Of a stretch of 64,000 bases of DNA, positions 18,651 through 26,027 are shown in pieces (position 1 is the first letter of the stretch; each line of letters opens with the position of its first letter). The position numbers and the translations under genes were made by a program. Location: NCBI GenBank assembly GCA_036620675.1, contig JAZHEE010000024.1. One strand, written 5' to 3'. Below the pieces are notes generated by a model. The model saw nothing but the letters and a program-made list of their open reading frames with translations, was not told the DNA's origin and made no database searches. The DNA is from Jejubacter sp036620675 (GTDB lineage Bacteria > Pseudomonadota > Gammaproteobacteria > Enterobacterales > Enterobacteriaceae).

Positions 18651-18980
18651 TTATTCGCGCCACAGGATATGACATAGCTTGTGGCTCTTTTCGCGGCACA
18701 TCAGCACCCGGGCGAAGATATCGTTAATCTCACCGCCGTCTTCGTCGGCAAGACCGATCACCACCTCAGCGAAAAAGTCGGGATTGAGATCGAAGTCTAC
18801 GTGTTCGGCCCAGTCTTCAGACGGATCGAACAATTCCGCGCCGCCGCGTTCTTCAAACTGCAGGTTAAACAGGATGATATCGGCTGGATCCAGGTTGTCC
18901 GGCGCCAGCTCCAGAAAGATATCGTAGGCCTGTTCCAGGGTTTCGTCTTCGCTCAGGCGGTTGTTAAGATCCATATCCAT
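18651..18980 (-). CDS. yciU: DNA-mimic family protein YciU
   Basis: A very acidic 109-residue protein of the HI1450/UPF0263 family, described as a possible double-stranded DNA mimic. I use the start MDMDLNNRL at 18980, which matches E. coli YciU in length; four extra codons (MVIM) lie upstream in frame. The acidic patch NLDPADIILFNLQFEE near 32-47 and FDPSEDW near 55 are characteristic. It is downstream of clsA on the same strand, 32 bp away, and its targets are not known. Confidence 0.92.
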   Translation of the reverse strand: MDMDLNNRLSEDETLEQAYDIFLELAPDNLDPADIILFNLQFEERGGAELFDPSEDWAEHVDFDLNPDFFAEVVIGLADEDGGEINDIFARVLMCREKSHKLCHILWRE

Positions 18981-19012
18981 CATGATTACCACTTGTTGAT
19001 TTGCGCCCTGTT

Positions 19013-20473
19013 TTACAGCAACGGACTAAAGAAGTAAAACAGTCGCTCGCAGATGCGCTGCCACAGCGGACGCTTCAGCCATAGCTGTTCATCCACCAGC
19101 CGCGAGCGGGAAATATAGTCGTCCTGGACAGCGGCCAGATCGCTGCCGAAGCCGTCATCATCGATAACCAGGGTTATCTCAAAATTCAGCCACAGGCTGC
19201 GCATATCCAGATTGACGGTGCCTACCAGACTGAGCTGGCCGTCCACCAGTACGCTTTTAGTGTGCAGCAGGCCGCCTTCGAACTGGTAGATCTTAACACC
19301 GGCGGCCAGCAGTTCGGTAAAGAAGGCGCGGCTGGCCCAGCCGACCAGCAGGGAGTCGTTTTTATGGGGAATAATGATACTGACCTCGACGCCGCGCTGG
19401 GCCGCGGTACAGATGGCATGCAGCAGATCGTCACTTGGCACGAAATAGGGGGTGGTCATGACCAGATATTTTTTCGCCGCATAGACCGACGTGAGCAACG
19501 CCTGGTGAATCAGATCCTCCGGGAAGCCAGGGCCGGAAGCGATAGTCTGAATAATATGGCCGCTGGCCTGCTCGAACGGCATTACGTTGGCATCCGGCGG
19601 CGGCGGCAGAATACGTTTGCCGGTTTCAATCTCCCAGTCGCAGGAGTAGATTACGCCCATTGAGGTCGCCACCGGGCCTTCCATGCGCGCCATCAGATCC
19701 ACCCACTGGCCCACGCCGGCATCCTGCTTAAAATAGCGCGGATCCACCAGATTCATGCTGCCGGTGTAAGCGATATAGTTATCGATCATCACCATCTTCC
19801 GGTGCTGGCGCAGATCCATGCGGCGCAGGAAAACACGCATCAGATTAACTTTCAACGCTTCCACTACTTCGATGCCGGCGTTGCGCATCATCCCGGCCCA
19901 CGGGCTGCGAAAGAAGGCGACGCTGCCGGCGGAATCCAGCATCAGACGGCAATGAATGCCGCGTCGTGCCGCGGCCATCAGCGATTCGGCGACTTTGTCC
20001 GCCATACCGCCGGGTTGCCAGATATAGAACACCATCTCGATATTGTGGCGCGCCAGCTGAATATCACGAATCATCGCCTGCATTACATCGTTTGAGTCGG
20101 TTAGCAACTGAAGCTGATTGCCTTTAACCTCGCCAATGCCCTGGCGGCGTTCGCACAGTTCAAACAGCGAACTGGCTACGTCGCTGCATTCGGTAGCGAA
20201 AATGCGCTTACAGGATTTCAGATCGTTCAGCCAGCGGGCGGTGGAAGGCCACATGGCCTGCGCCCGCTCGGCCCGGCGTTTGCCAAGATGTAATTCGCCC
20301 AGCGACAGATAGGCGATAATGCCTACCAGCGGAAGAATATAGATAATCAGCAGCCATGCCATCGCCGAGGGAACCGCGCGGCGTTTCATCAGTATCCGCA
20401 GCGTCACGCTGGCGATCAGCAGCCAGTAGCCCAGAATGACCAGCCAACTCACTACCGTGTAGAAGGTTGTCAT
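19013..20473 (-). CDS. clsA: Cardiolipin synthase A
   Basis: It condenses two phosphatidylglycerols to cardiolipin plus glycerol at the inner membrane. The 486 residues equal E. coli ClsA. Two N-terminal membrane segments (about 4-28 and 38-60) precede two phospholipase D domains. The HKD motifs are LRQHRKMVMIDNYIAYTGSMN-like at about 222 (HxKxxxxD) and LLHTKSVLVDG at about 402. The start MTTFYTVVSWL fits the family. Confidence 0.97.
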   Translation of the reverse strand: MTTFYTVVSWLVILGYWLLIASVTLRILMKRRAVPSAMAWLLIIYILPLVGIIAYLSLGELHLGKRRAERAQAMWPSTARWLNDLKSCKRIFATECSDVASSLFELCERRQGIGEVKGNQLQLLTDSNDVMQAMIRDIQLARHNIEMVFYIWQPGGMADKVAESLMAAARRGIHCRLMLDSAGSVAFFRSPWAGMMRNAGIEVVEALKVNLMRVFLRRMDLRQHRKMVMIDNYIAYTGSMNLVDPRYFKQDAGVGQWVDLMARMEGPVATSMGVIYSCDWEIETGKRILPPPPDANVMPFEQASGHIIQTIASGPGFPEDLIHQALLTSVYAAKKYLVMTTPYFVPSDDLLHAICTAAQRGVEVSIIIPHKNDSLLVGWASRAFFTELLAAGVKIYQFEGGLLHTKSVLVDGQLSLVGTVNLDMRSLWLNFEITLVIDDDGFGSDLAAVQDDYISRSRLVDEQLWLKRPLWQRICERLFYFFSPLL

Positions 20474-20617
20474 AGTTCAAAAATCCGTTAGAAACCGAGT
20501 CCTTAAGAGTGTACGCACAACTGCGGCCACGGGAAACTAAAACAGTGGATAAAACGGCTGGTTTAGTGTGGAGAAGGATCTATAATGAAGCGTCGTTTTT
20601 CTTAAAGAGTCCAAAAA

Positions 20618-20791
20618 ATGAGGCGTAGTCGAACCGAGGTCGGCCGTTGGCGCATGCTGCGCCAGACCCAAAGGCGCAAGACTCGCTGGCTGGAAGCCCA
20701 GTCGCGGCGTAACATGCGCATTCACGCCATCAGAAAGAGTCTGGCTCATCAGCAGCGCTTAACGTTGCTGTTTGCCTTTCACGATCGCTAA
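20618..20791 (+). CDS. yciY: Small basic protein YciY
   Basis: A 57-codon frame, the same length as E. coli YciY, begins MRRSRTEVGRWRML and is very rich in Arg. The conserved middle reads RWLEAQSRRNMRIHAIRK, close to the E. coli protein. It is divergent from clsA across about 145 bp, as in E. coli. No function is known. There is only a weak ribosome site (AAAGAG about 12 bases upstream). Confidence 0.85.
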   Translation: MRRSRTEVGRWRMLRQTQRRKTRWLEAQSRRNMRIHAIRKSLAHQQRLTLLFAFHDR

Positions 20792-20800
20792 AGCGTGTTG

Positions 20801-20823
20801 CAGGGCACCCGTGGGGTGCCCTG
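20801..20823 (+). terminator. Stem-loop after yciY
   Basis: CAGGGCACCC GTG GGGTGCCCTG is a perfect 10-bp stem ten bases after the yciY stop. It lacks a U-tract, so it is a weak terminator or an mRNA-stabilising hairpin. Confidence 0.55.
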
Positions 20824-20921
20824 AATGTTTCACGCTCATCTTCCTTTTCCCTCAGAATATATTTTTCTTACATATTGATTTTTAACAGCAATATAACATG
20901 TATTTAATATGCATCTTTTTG

Positions 20922-20950
20922 TGGTCAGGAGCCCCGTCCGGTGGTATAGT
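20922..20950 (+). promoter_or_regulatory. Extended -10 promoter for a putative small RNA
   Basis: TGGTATAGT at 20942-20950 is an extended -10 (TGn TATAGT). A weak -35, TGGTCA at 20922-20927, is 17 bp upstream. Predicted start of transcription is near 20957. Confidence 0.5.
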
Positions 20951-20956
20951 GCCGTC

Positions 20957-21054
20957 ATCCGGTAGAGACCCTTTCCCTTTACCGAATGTCTTAGCGAATT
21001 GTTTTCTTAACCTGCATATTTATTGCGCCAGCACTGTTGTGCTGGCTTTTTTTT
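20957..21054 (+). ncRNA. Putative Hfq-type small RNA between yciY and yciI
   Basis: About 98 nt with the layout of an Hfq-dependent sRNA. A 5' hairpin has an 8-bp stem (CGGTAGAG 20960-20967 with CTTTACCG 20977-20984, one G-U pair) and a C/U-rich loop ACCCTTTCC. An A/U-rich single strand follows (20985-21026), then a terminator hairpin GCCAGCAC TGTT GTGCTGGC (21027-21046) with eight T. A promoter-like extended -10 lies at the right distance upstream, and no convincing gene covers it. E. coli has kch in this interval. I do not match it to a named sRNA. Confidence 0.5.
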
Positions 21055-21058
21055 GTCA

Positions 21059-21095
21059 TAAAAAAACGCGCCCGGCGAAAAGAGCCGGGCGCGTT
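21059..21095 (-). terminator. yciI terminator
   Basis: On the minus strand AACGCGCCCGGC and its complement form a 12-bp stem around a 7-base loop, followed by a T run. It lies 19 bp after the yciI stop. Confidence 0.88.
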
Positions 21096-21113
21096 CGGAA
21101 AGTGGCGGTTGAA

Positions 21114-21410
21114 TCAGAAGGTGCGTTTGTATGGCTTTACCGTGACTTTCTGATAGACCCCCGCGGCCACGAAGGGATCGTCCTGGGCCCAGGACTGCGC
21201 GGCTTCCAGGGATTCGAATTCGGCGATAACCGTTGAACCGGTGAAGCCAGCGGCGCCGGGCTCATTGCTGTCGACGGCTGGCATCGGCCCGGCGGTAACC
21301 AGACGGCCTTCGTCATGCAACAACTGCAAACGGGCCAGATGTGCAGGGCGCACTGCCATACGCTTCTCCAGGGAATCGGCGGCATCTTCTGCATAAATCA
21401 CATACAGCAC
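21114..21410 (-). CDS. yciI: YciI family protein
   Basis: A 98-residue ferredoxin-like YciI/YCII fold protein, equal in length to E. coli YciI. The conserved His and Asp of the proposed active site are seen in RPAHLARLQLLHDEGRL (His near 23 and 31, Asp near 33) and GPMPAVDSNE. The family is thought to be enzymatic, but the reaction is unknown. It is divergent from tonB across about 220 bp. Confidence 0.93.
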   Translation of the reverse strand: MLYVIYAEDAADSLEKRMAVRPAHLARLQLLHDEGRLVTAGPMPAVDSNEPGAAGFTGSTVIAEFESLEAAQSWAQDDPFVAAGVYQKVTVKPYKRTF

Positions 21411-21563
21411 GGTAAAACTCCTTGAGTTTGGATCAATCGCTGTTCACGTTATTTGAAAGCGCCGGGTGACGCAACGGAAAGATGGCAGGTCTTGATAAAC
21501 CGCACAGATTATGAGGTAAAAAGCAGCGAACAGACCACCAGCGCCAGACAAATTGCTGCTCGT

Positions 21564-21588
21564 TATTGAATATGATTGCTATTTGCAT
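21564..21588. promoter_or_regulatory. Fur box at the tonB promoter
   Basis: ATTGAATATGATTGCTATTT and the next few bases resemble the GATAATGATAATCATTATC Fur consensus, and the same sequence precedes E. coli tonB, where Fe-Fur represses. The site lies about 50 bp upstream of the tonB start. Binding is inferred. Confidence 0.7.
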
Positions 21589-21633
21589 TTAAAATTGACC
21601 CCTTACTACGTTACCGGGACCGCTATGACCGCA

Positions 21634-22377
21634 ATGACCCTCGATACTCCCCGCCGTTTTCCGTGGCCAACGCTGCTTTCCGTGGTGTTGCACGGGGCCG
21701 TAGTGGCAGGGCTGCTTTACACCTCGGTAAATCAGACAATGCAACTGCCTGCGCCTTCCCAGCAGGCGATTAACGTCTCTATGGTGGCGCCCGAAGCGCT
21801 GGAGCCGCCGGCCCCGGCTCCAGCGCCTGTCGCGGAGCCGGAGCCGGCCGTGGAACCCGAACCGGTGGTTGAGCCAGAGCCAGAGCCGCCGAAAGAAGCA
21901 CCGGTGGTGATCCATAAACCGAAACCGAAGCCGAAACCGAAACCGAAGCCGGTACATAAGGTGCAAGAGAAGCCGAAGCGTGAGGTAAAACCTGAATCGC
22001 GTCCGGCCTCGCCGTTCGACAGCGACCAGCCAGCGCGGCCTTCCACCTCCAGTACCAGCACCGCGCGCAGCAGCAATAACAGCGCCTCTGCCGCGCCTTC
22101 GGCACCGAGCGGTCCACGTGCGGTCAGCCGTAACCAGCCTCAGTATCCGTCGCGTGCTTATGCACTACGTATGGAAGGGCAGGTCAGAGTGAAGTTTGAT
22201 GTGGACAGCAGCGGGCGGGTCGACAATATCTCAATTTTGTCGGCGAAACCGGCTAATATGTTCGATCGCGAAGTGAAACAGGCGATGCGTAAATGGCGCT
22301 ATGAGCCGGGTAAGCCCGGAACCGGGCTGATTGTGAATATTGTCTTTCGGATTAATGGCGGCGCATCGGTGCAGTAA
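21634..22377 (+). CDS. tonB: Energy transducer TonB
   Basis: TonB spans the inner membrane and periplasm and couples ExbBD proton motive force to outer-membrane siderophore and B12 receptors. From MTLDTPRRFPWPTLL it has 247 residues. A membrane anchor runs over about 10-32 (SVVLHGAVVAGLLYTSV, with the ExbD-contact His). A Pro-rich rod of Glu-Pro then Lys-Pro repeats covers about 58-115, and the C-terminal domain has RNQPQYPSRA and the final beta-strands. ATG at 21625 (MTAMTLD) is an alternative start; the frame stays open to 21553. Confidence 0.96.
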   Translation: MTLDTPRRFPWPTLLSVVLHGAVVAGLLYTSVNQTMQLPAPSQQAINVSMVAPEALEPPAPAPAPVAEPEPAVEPEPVVEPEPEPPKEAPVVIHKPKPKPKPKPKPVHKVQEKPKREVKPESRPASPFDSDQPARPSTSSTSTARSSNNSASAAPSAPSGPRAVSRNQPQYPSRAYALRMEGQVRVKFDVDSSGRVDNISILSAKPANMFDREVKQAMRKWRYEPGKPGTGLIVNIVFRINGGASVQ

Positions 22378-22398
22378 GCTGATTGCGCAGCAGAAAAA

Positions 22399-22430
22399 GC
22401 CCGCAGGTTTTTGGCCTGCGGGCTTTTTTT
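22399..22430 (+). terminator. tonB terminator
   Basis: AGCCCGCAGG and its complement CCTGCGGGCT form a 10-bp stem with loop TTTTTGG, followed by seven T residues. It starts 21 bp after the tonB stop. Confidence 0.92.
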
Positions 22431-22545
22431 AGGTTTATTGCGGATGAGTGTGAGCCGGAGTAAAGCGGGGAGCGCTACATTTTTGGGCGGGTATATTGCG
22501 TTGACGAAGGCGCTGTTTACCCCCCGTGAATTCGGGATATCGCGT

Positions 22546-22749
22546 TTACTCCGGGCAAAGAATGATGTTGCCGGGACTAATGATGACCTTTACCGAACAG
22601 CCTGTTTTAAATCCGGTCTCGCCCAGCCAGTCGCCTTTCAGATGCAGACCTGGGGGCGGCAGTAGGTAGATGGTCATGCCGGCGGCGCTATTTTTGCGAC
22701 TATGCCGTGTTCTGAAAGAATATGTCGCGCTGGCGAAGGTTCCGTTCAC
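22546..22749 (-). CDS. SymE-like toxin domain protein, probably a remnant
   Basis: Read from the GTG at 22749 this is 67 residues. The C-terminal part, LKGDWLGETGFKTG followed by CSVKVIISPGNIIL, matches the SymE pattern LxGxWLxxxGFxxGxxVxVxxxxGxIxL, an AbrB-like fold used by the SOS-induced SymE toxin of E. coli. The N-terminal FASATYSFRTRHSRK also recalls the start of SymE. E. coli SymE is longer (about 113 residues), so this one lacks the C-terminal tail. The frame stays open upstream to 22932 through the dispersed repeat. No clear ribosome site is seen. Confidence 0.5.
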   Translation of the reverse strand: MNGTFASATYSFRTRHSRKNSAAGMTIYLLPPPGLHLKGDWLGETGFKTGCSVKVIISPGNIILCPE

Positions 22750-22960
22750 CTTAAGGTGATTTTTATATGCCGGTTGCGGAACCGGTGAACGAGCCAGGAG
22801 GCTCAAATGCACTGAACCCCAAAACCTGGCTTTCCGGCGTGAGAATCGCCCTTCGGGATTACTCGGCCCGTCCCTGGGCCTCGCCCCTCCGGGGCCAACG
22901 CCTGCGGCGTTGTTCAAAATGGCTCCCGGCAATTTTGTCCTGCGCTTTTCCCGGCAGCCG
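22685..22960. repeat. Dispersed repeat, copy A (matches 63735-64000)
   Basis: About 275 bp match the right end of the window in the same orientation. Shared landmarks in order are GCTATTTTTGCGACTATGCC, the GTTCCGTTCACC core, GAACCGGTGAACG, the CGCCCTTCGGGATTACTCGG block and GGCTCCCGGCAATTTTGTCC. Inside is a 14-bp palindrome, TCACCTTAAGGTGA (22746-22759). Copy A runs into intact SymE-like sequence on its left; copy B does not. Confidence 0.85.
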
Positions 22961-23404
22961 GACGGGTCGGGCGTGACGTCACCTCCCTGTGCCGTATGCC
23001 CTCAGCCCGACGTCCTGTCGGGCTGACCCTGGCCGCCGGGAATACTCCGGCGATTTTCAGGCCGGAGAATGTCATCGCCTTTAATCTTCTGCCCGGATTT
23101 ATCAGTAAAGGTATTGCTGGTGTCATTTGAAAAAACAGACTGAAGCGATAAGGGGGTTATATCCCGGCTTAAAAAACGCCGAAGCGTTCACGCAGGGCCG
23201 GAGGAGCGACAGGATGTCGCGACAGGGCAAGGTCGCCATGGATGGCAACTCTTGCCCGTTCCGAAAAGCCCGGAGTGATAAGCGAAGGGGCCCGCGTCAG
23301 CGGCGTTTTTTAGCGCCGGGGAGCCCGGGTCGCCAGGGAGGCGGCGACTGAGCCCCCCTGGCCCGTTCACCGGCGGTGGATTAACAGAGAAGCAGAAACC
23401 TGAA
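22961..23404. other. Non-coding middle of the tonB-yciA repeat island
   Basis: About 440 bp without a supported gene. Short open frames exist on both strands, but none has a ribosome site or a recognisable product. The stretch 23350-23372 (GAGCCCCCCTGGCCCGTTCACC) is an inverted copy of 22784-22806 in the dispersed repeat. Several GC-rich palindromes occur, for example around 23003-23025 (CAGCCCGACGTCCTGTCGGGCTG). Confidence 0.5.
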
Positions 23405-23690
23405 GTGAACGGAACACTCGCCGCATCATTATATTCCGCCGCTTTTGTTCTGAAAGCGGGCGCCGGAGCCGCCTGTCACCCTCACCCCGGCCCTCTCCCG
23501 AAACGGGAGAGGGGGTTCCCGGCAGTGAACGGAACAGTCACCGCATCATTATATTCTGCCGGTTTTGTTCTGAAACAGGGCGCCGTCTGTTACCCTCACC
23601 CCGGACCGTACACACCCTGAAGGGAGAGGGCGTTTCTCGGCAATGAACGGAACAGCCCACCGCATCATCATCTTCTGCCGTTTTTCGGAA
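23405..23690 (+). repeat. Tandem repeat of about 120 bp, 2.5 units
   Basis: Units start at 23405, 23525 and 23643 (steps of 120 and 118 bp), each with (G/A)TGAACGGAAC followed by CGCATCAT and a C/T-rich TTCTGCCG-like stretch. The first two continue with GTTCTGAAA and a CCCTCACCCCGG block. The GTGAACGGAAC core is the same as at the start of the SymE-like frame on the other strand, so the units look like degenerate relatives of the same family. Confidence 0.75.
23478..23514. repeat. REP-like palindrome within the tandem repeat
   Basis: CACCCTCACCCCGGCCCTCTCCC then GAAAC then GGGAGAGGG: a 7-bp or longer GC-rich hairpin. A related copy lies after rluB (42921-42955) in inverted orientation, and a decayed one at about 23596-23632. 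Confidence 0.6.
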
Positions 23691-23722
23691 AAAAGTGGCA
23701 CGCTAATTTGTGATGAACCTTT

Positions 23723-24133
23723 TTATGCCTGAGCAGGGCGCGGCAGAGGGCGCGGACGCCCGTTGTCGTCTACCGCGACGTAGATAAAGTTGGCCTCGGT
23801 CGCTTTGCAGCGTTGGCCCACCGGGGAGGAAGAGACCTTCTTTACCCAGACTTCGACATGAATGGTGATGGAAGTATTCCCGCGTTTCACCACGCTTGCG
23901 TAACAGCAAACAACGTCACCCACCGCAACCGGGTTGAGAAACGTCATGCCGTCAACCCGTACAGTCACTACGCGGCCCAGGGCTTCTTCTTTCGCCAGAA
24001 TGGCGCCCCCCATATCCATCTGCGACATCAGCCAGCCGCCAAAAATATCACCGTTGGCATTGGTATCGGCCGGCATTGCCAGGGTGCGTAGCACCAGATC
24101 GCCCAAAACGGTTTCGGTCTCTTGTGTTGTCAT
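23723..24133 (-). CDS. yciA: Acyl-CoA thioesterase YciA
   Basis: A hotdog-fold thioesterase, 136 residues, that hydrolyses a broad range of acyl-CoAs. The family motif PADTNANGDIFGGWLMSQMD near residues 20-39 contains the catalytic Asp region. The start is MTTQETETVLGDLVLRTLAMP. In this genome it is separated from tonB by the repeat island, while in E. coli the two converge closely. It reads in the same direction as yciB and yciC and may share their transcript. Confidence 0.95.
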   Translation of the reverse strand: MTTQETETVLGDLVLRTLAMPADTNANGDIFGGWLMSQMDMGGAILAKEEALGRVVTVRVDGMTFLNPVAVGDVVCCYASVVKRGNTSITIHVEVWVKKVSSSPVGQRCKATEANFIYVAVDDNGRPRPLPRPAQA

Positions 24134-24231
24134 TGCTGTGTTCCTGATACATCGTCTAAAAATCGTGGCCGATTATACACCAGGTCGCCAGTTCGTCAGG
24201 GTTTCTGCGTGCGCCATGCGGGGATAATAGA

Positions 24232-24251
24232 ACGCCGGCTGAGGCCGGCGT
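24232..24251 (-). terminator. Stem-loop between yciB and yciA
   Basis: ACGCCGGC CTCA GCCGGCGT on the minus strand is a perfect 8-bp stem 20 bp after the yciB stop, followed only by a weak TTCTATT. It is probably a partial terminator. Confidence 0.55.
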
Positions 24252-24271
24252 GTGGTGACAAGCGTCTGTCG

Positions 24272-24808
24272 TTATTTTTGTTCGGGTGCCATATGACGAT
24301 ACATATAAACGCCGCTCAGCAGCGTGAAGACCAGCGTCAGCGCCGTCAGGCCGAAGACCTTGAAATTGACCCAGACGTTCTGAGGTAGCCAGAAAGCGAC
24401 ATAGATATTCGCCAGTCCGCAAATGATGAAGAACAGCGCCCAGGCCAGATTCAGCCGCGACCAGACGCTGTCTGGCAGGGTAATCTCTTTACCCAGCATG
24501 CTTTTAATCAGGTTCTTTTTCATGACCCACTGCCCAATCAGCAGGGCGGTGGCGAACAGGCCATAGATAGCCGTGACTTTCCATTTAATAAACTCATCGC
24601 TGTGAAAGAACAGCGTCAGGCCTCCGAAGATGGCCACCAGAACGAAGGTGACCAGGGTCATTTTTTCAACCTTGCGGTATTTGTACCAGCTAAAGATTAA
24701 CGCCAGCGCGGTTGCGATAATCAGGGCGCCGGTGGCAACAAAGATGTCGTACAGCTTATAAAAAGCAAAAAAGACAATCAGGGGTAAAAAGTCGAGCAAC
24801 TGCTTCAT
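24272..24808 (-). CDS. yciB: Inner membrane septation protein YciB
   Basis: An IspA/IspZ-family membrane protein of 178 residues linked in E. coli to envelope synthesis and septation. The start MKQLLDFLPLIVFFAFYKLYD at 24808 matches the family; the frame stays open 18 codons upstream. About five hydrophobic segments are visible, and the conserved HSDEFIKWKVT near residue 70 and WLPQNVWVNFKVFG near 145 confirm the family. It sits 53 bp after yciC in the same direction. Confidence 0.94.
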   Translation of the reverse strand: MKQLLDFLPLIVFFAFYKLYDIFVATGALIIATALALIFSWYKYRKVEKMTLVTFVLVAIFGGLTLFFHSDEFIKWKVTAIYGLFATALLIGQWVMKKNLIKSMLGKEITLPDSVWSRLNLAWALFFIICGLANIYVAFWLPQNVWVNFKVFGLTALTLVFTLLSGVYMYRHMAPEQK

Positions 24809-24861
24809 AATCGGTTCCAAATTATGCGGCGCCGAAGGCGTTGCCTGGGCGCCGTGGTTCA

Positions 24862-25605
24862 TTACTGGCGTAGCAGCATATACAGACGATAGAGATAGAT
24901 AATCATCGCCGCGGTAATCAGGTTGCTGAGCGTATTAAGTATGATGGAAGCCACCGTCGGCGTCACTGCCGCAAAGGAAGAGGCTATCACCATCAGAATC
25001 ACCTTCGCCAGCAGCCAGCCGAGTACCGCGGGCGCAACCAGGCGCATATTAGCCCAGCCGAGACGCATGCTGTTACGCATGGACTGGAAAATTCCGCTGT
25101 GATCCTGGGCCAGCATGATGGGCGCCAGCGCCAGCACGATGGCCAGCAGCACGCCGGGCACGATAATCAGCATCATCCCTAACTGCACCACAAAAGTGGT
25201 CAGGAATAACAGAATAAACAGCCGTGGCAGCATGGGGGCAGAAACACCTATAGCGCGCAGGGCGCTCAAACGTTGGCCTGCGGAAACCAATTGAATCAGC
25301 GACATCATGCCGCCGACCAGCAGGGTATTGCCAATCAGCATCGCGAAGGTGGATGCTGCAGAAAGGCGCAGCAGCACCTGCTGTTGCTCCGGCGTCATAT
25401 TTTGCACCAGATCGTACAGCCCGGTGCTTCCTTCCATATTTTCCACGCTGTTGAGGAGAGAAACCTGCTCCTCAGAAGGCGAGAAAACGTGGCCAAACAC
25501 AATAGAGATAAAGGTACAAAGCAGCGCGATCAGCAAGATGGTAATGAACTGATTGCGGAAGAAATTTCCCGTGTCACGGTAAACCGCATTTGCCGTGATA
25601 GACAT
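24862..25605 (-). CDS. yciC: Inner membrane protein YciC (UPF0259)
   Basis: A 247-residue membrane protein, equal in length to E. coli YciC, with the start MSITANAVYRDTGNFFRNQ at 25605; two extra codons (MC) lie upstream. It has about six hydrophobic segments. The conserved SMRNSMRLGWANMRLVAPAV near residue 175 marks the family. Genetic links to YciB are reported in E. coli. It starts 14 bp after the YkgJ-type gene, which suggests a shared transcript. Confidence 0.93.
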   Translation of the reverse strand: MSITANAVYRDTGNFFRNQFITILLIALLCTFISIVFGHVFSPSEEQVSLLNSVENMEGSTGLYDLVQNMTPEQQQVLLRLSAASTFAMLIGNTLLVGGMMSLIQLVSAGQRLSALRAIGVSAPMLPRLFILLFLTTFVVQLGMMLIIVPGVLLAIVLALAPIMLAQDHSGIFQSMRNSMRLGWANMRLVAPAVLGWLLAKVILMVIASSFAAVTPTVASIILNTLSNLITAAMIIYLYRLYMLLRQ

Positions 25606-25619
25606 GCACACTCCTGGGG

Positions 25620-26027
25620 TTATGGCCGGTATTCATCAGCGGCCGATTGTACCCTGGTTGAAGGCTCTCTGGCACCTCCGGTTACAGGTGAATCGTATTT
25701 TAATGGCGCCAGCCCGTAACGGATCCGGGCACGATCGCAGGCTTCGTTCGCCACGCCCCCGTCACCGGAGCAGGCGAATTCCCGGCAGGGGGACGGGCGC
25801 AGGGAATAGATCGTACAACGGGTGGCGCTCCCCGGAATACCCGCCAGCGCCACACAGCGCGGTGATTTCTGATTGGTGCCGCGCATGGCCCGCAAATGTG
25901 GGGTTACTTGTTCGGTCAGCGCAGCGGGAACCGGACCGCCGCCGTCATCGGCTTCCGCCCAGTAAAAAGAGACCCGAAAGTAAGCACAGCAGGCGCCGCA
26001 GGTTATGCAAGGATTCATTTCGCTCAT
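25620..26027 (-). CDS. YkgJ-family cysteine cluster protein
   Basis: A 135-residue cytoplasmic protein with a metal-binding cysteine cluster. CITCGACC is near residues 7-14, and further cysteines fall in RCVALAG, RCTIYSLRPSPC, EFACSG and EACDRAR. This is the CxxxCxxCC (YkgJ) domain, thought to bind zinc or iron. Start at 26027 (MSEMNP) or 26018 (MNP) is undecided. It heads the leftward yciC-yciB group. I do not know a cellular role. Confidence 0.85.
   Translation of the reverse strand: MSEMNPCITCGACCAYFRVSFYWAEADDGGGPVPAALTEQVTPHLRAMRGTNQKSPRCVALAGIPGSATRCTIYSLRPSPCREFACSGDGGVANEACDRARIRYGLAPLKYDSPVTGGAREPSTRVQSAADEYRP

Noticed and set aside
20898..21236. A plus-strand frame across the sRNA-like locus into yciI
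   Set aside because: It crosses two terminators and lies antisense to yciI, so it is unlikely to be translated.
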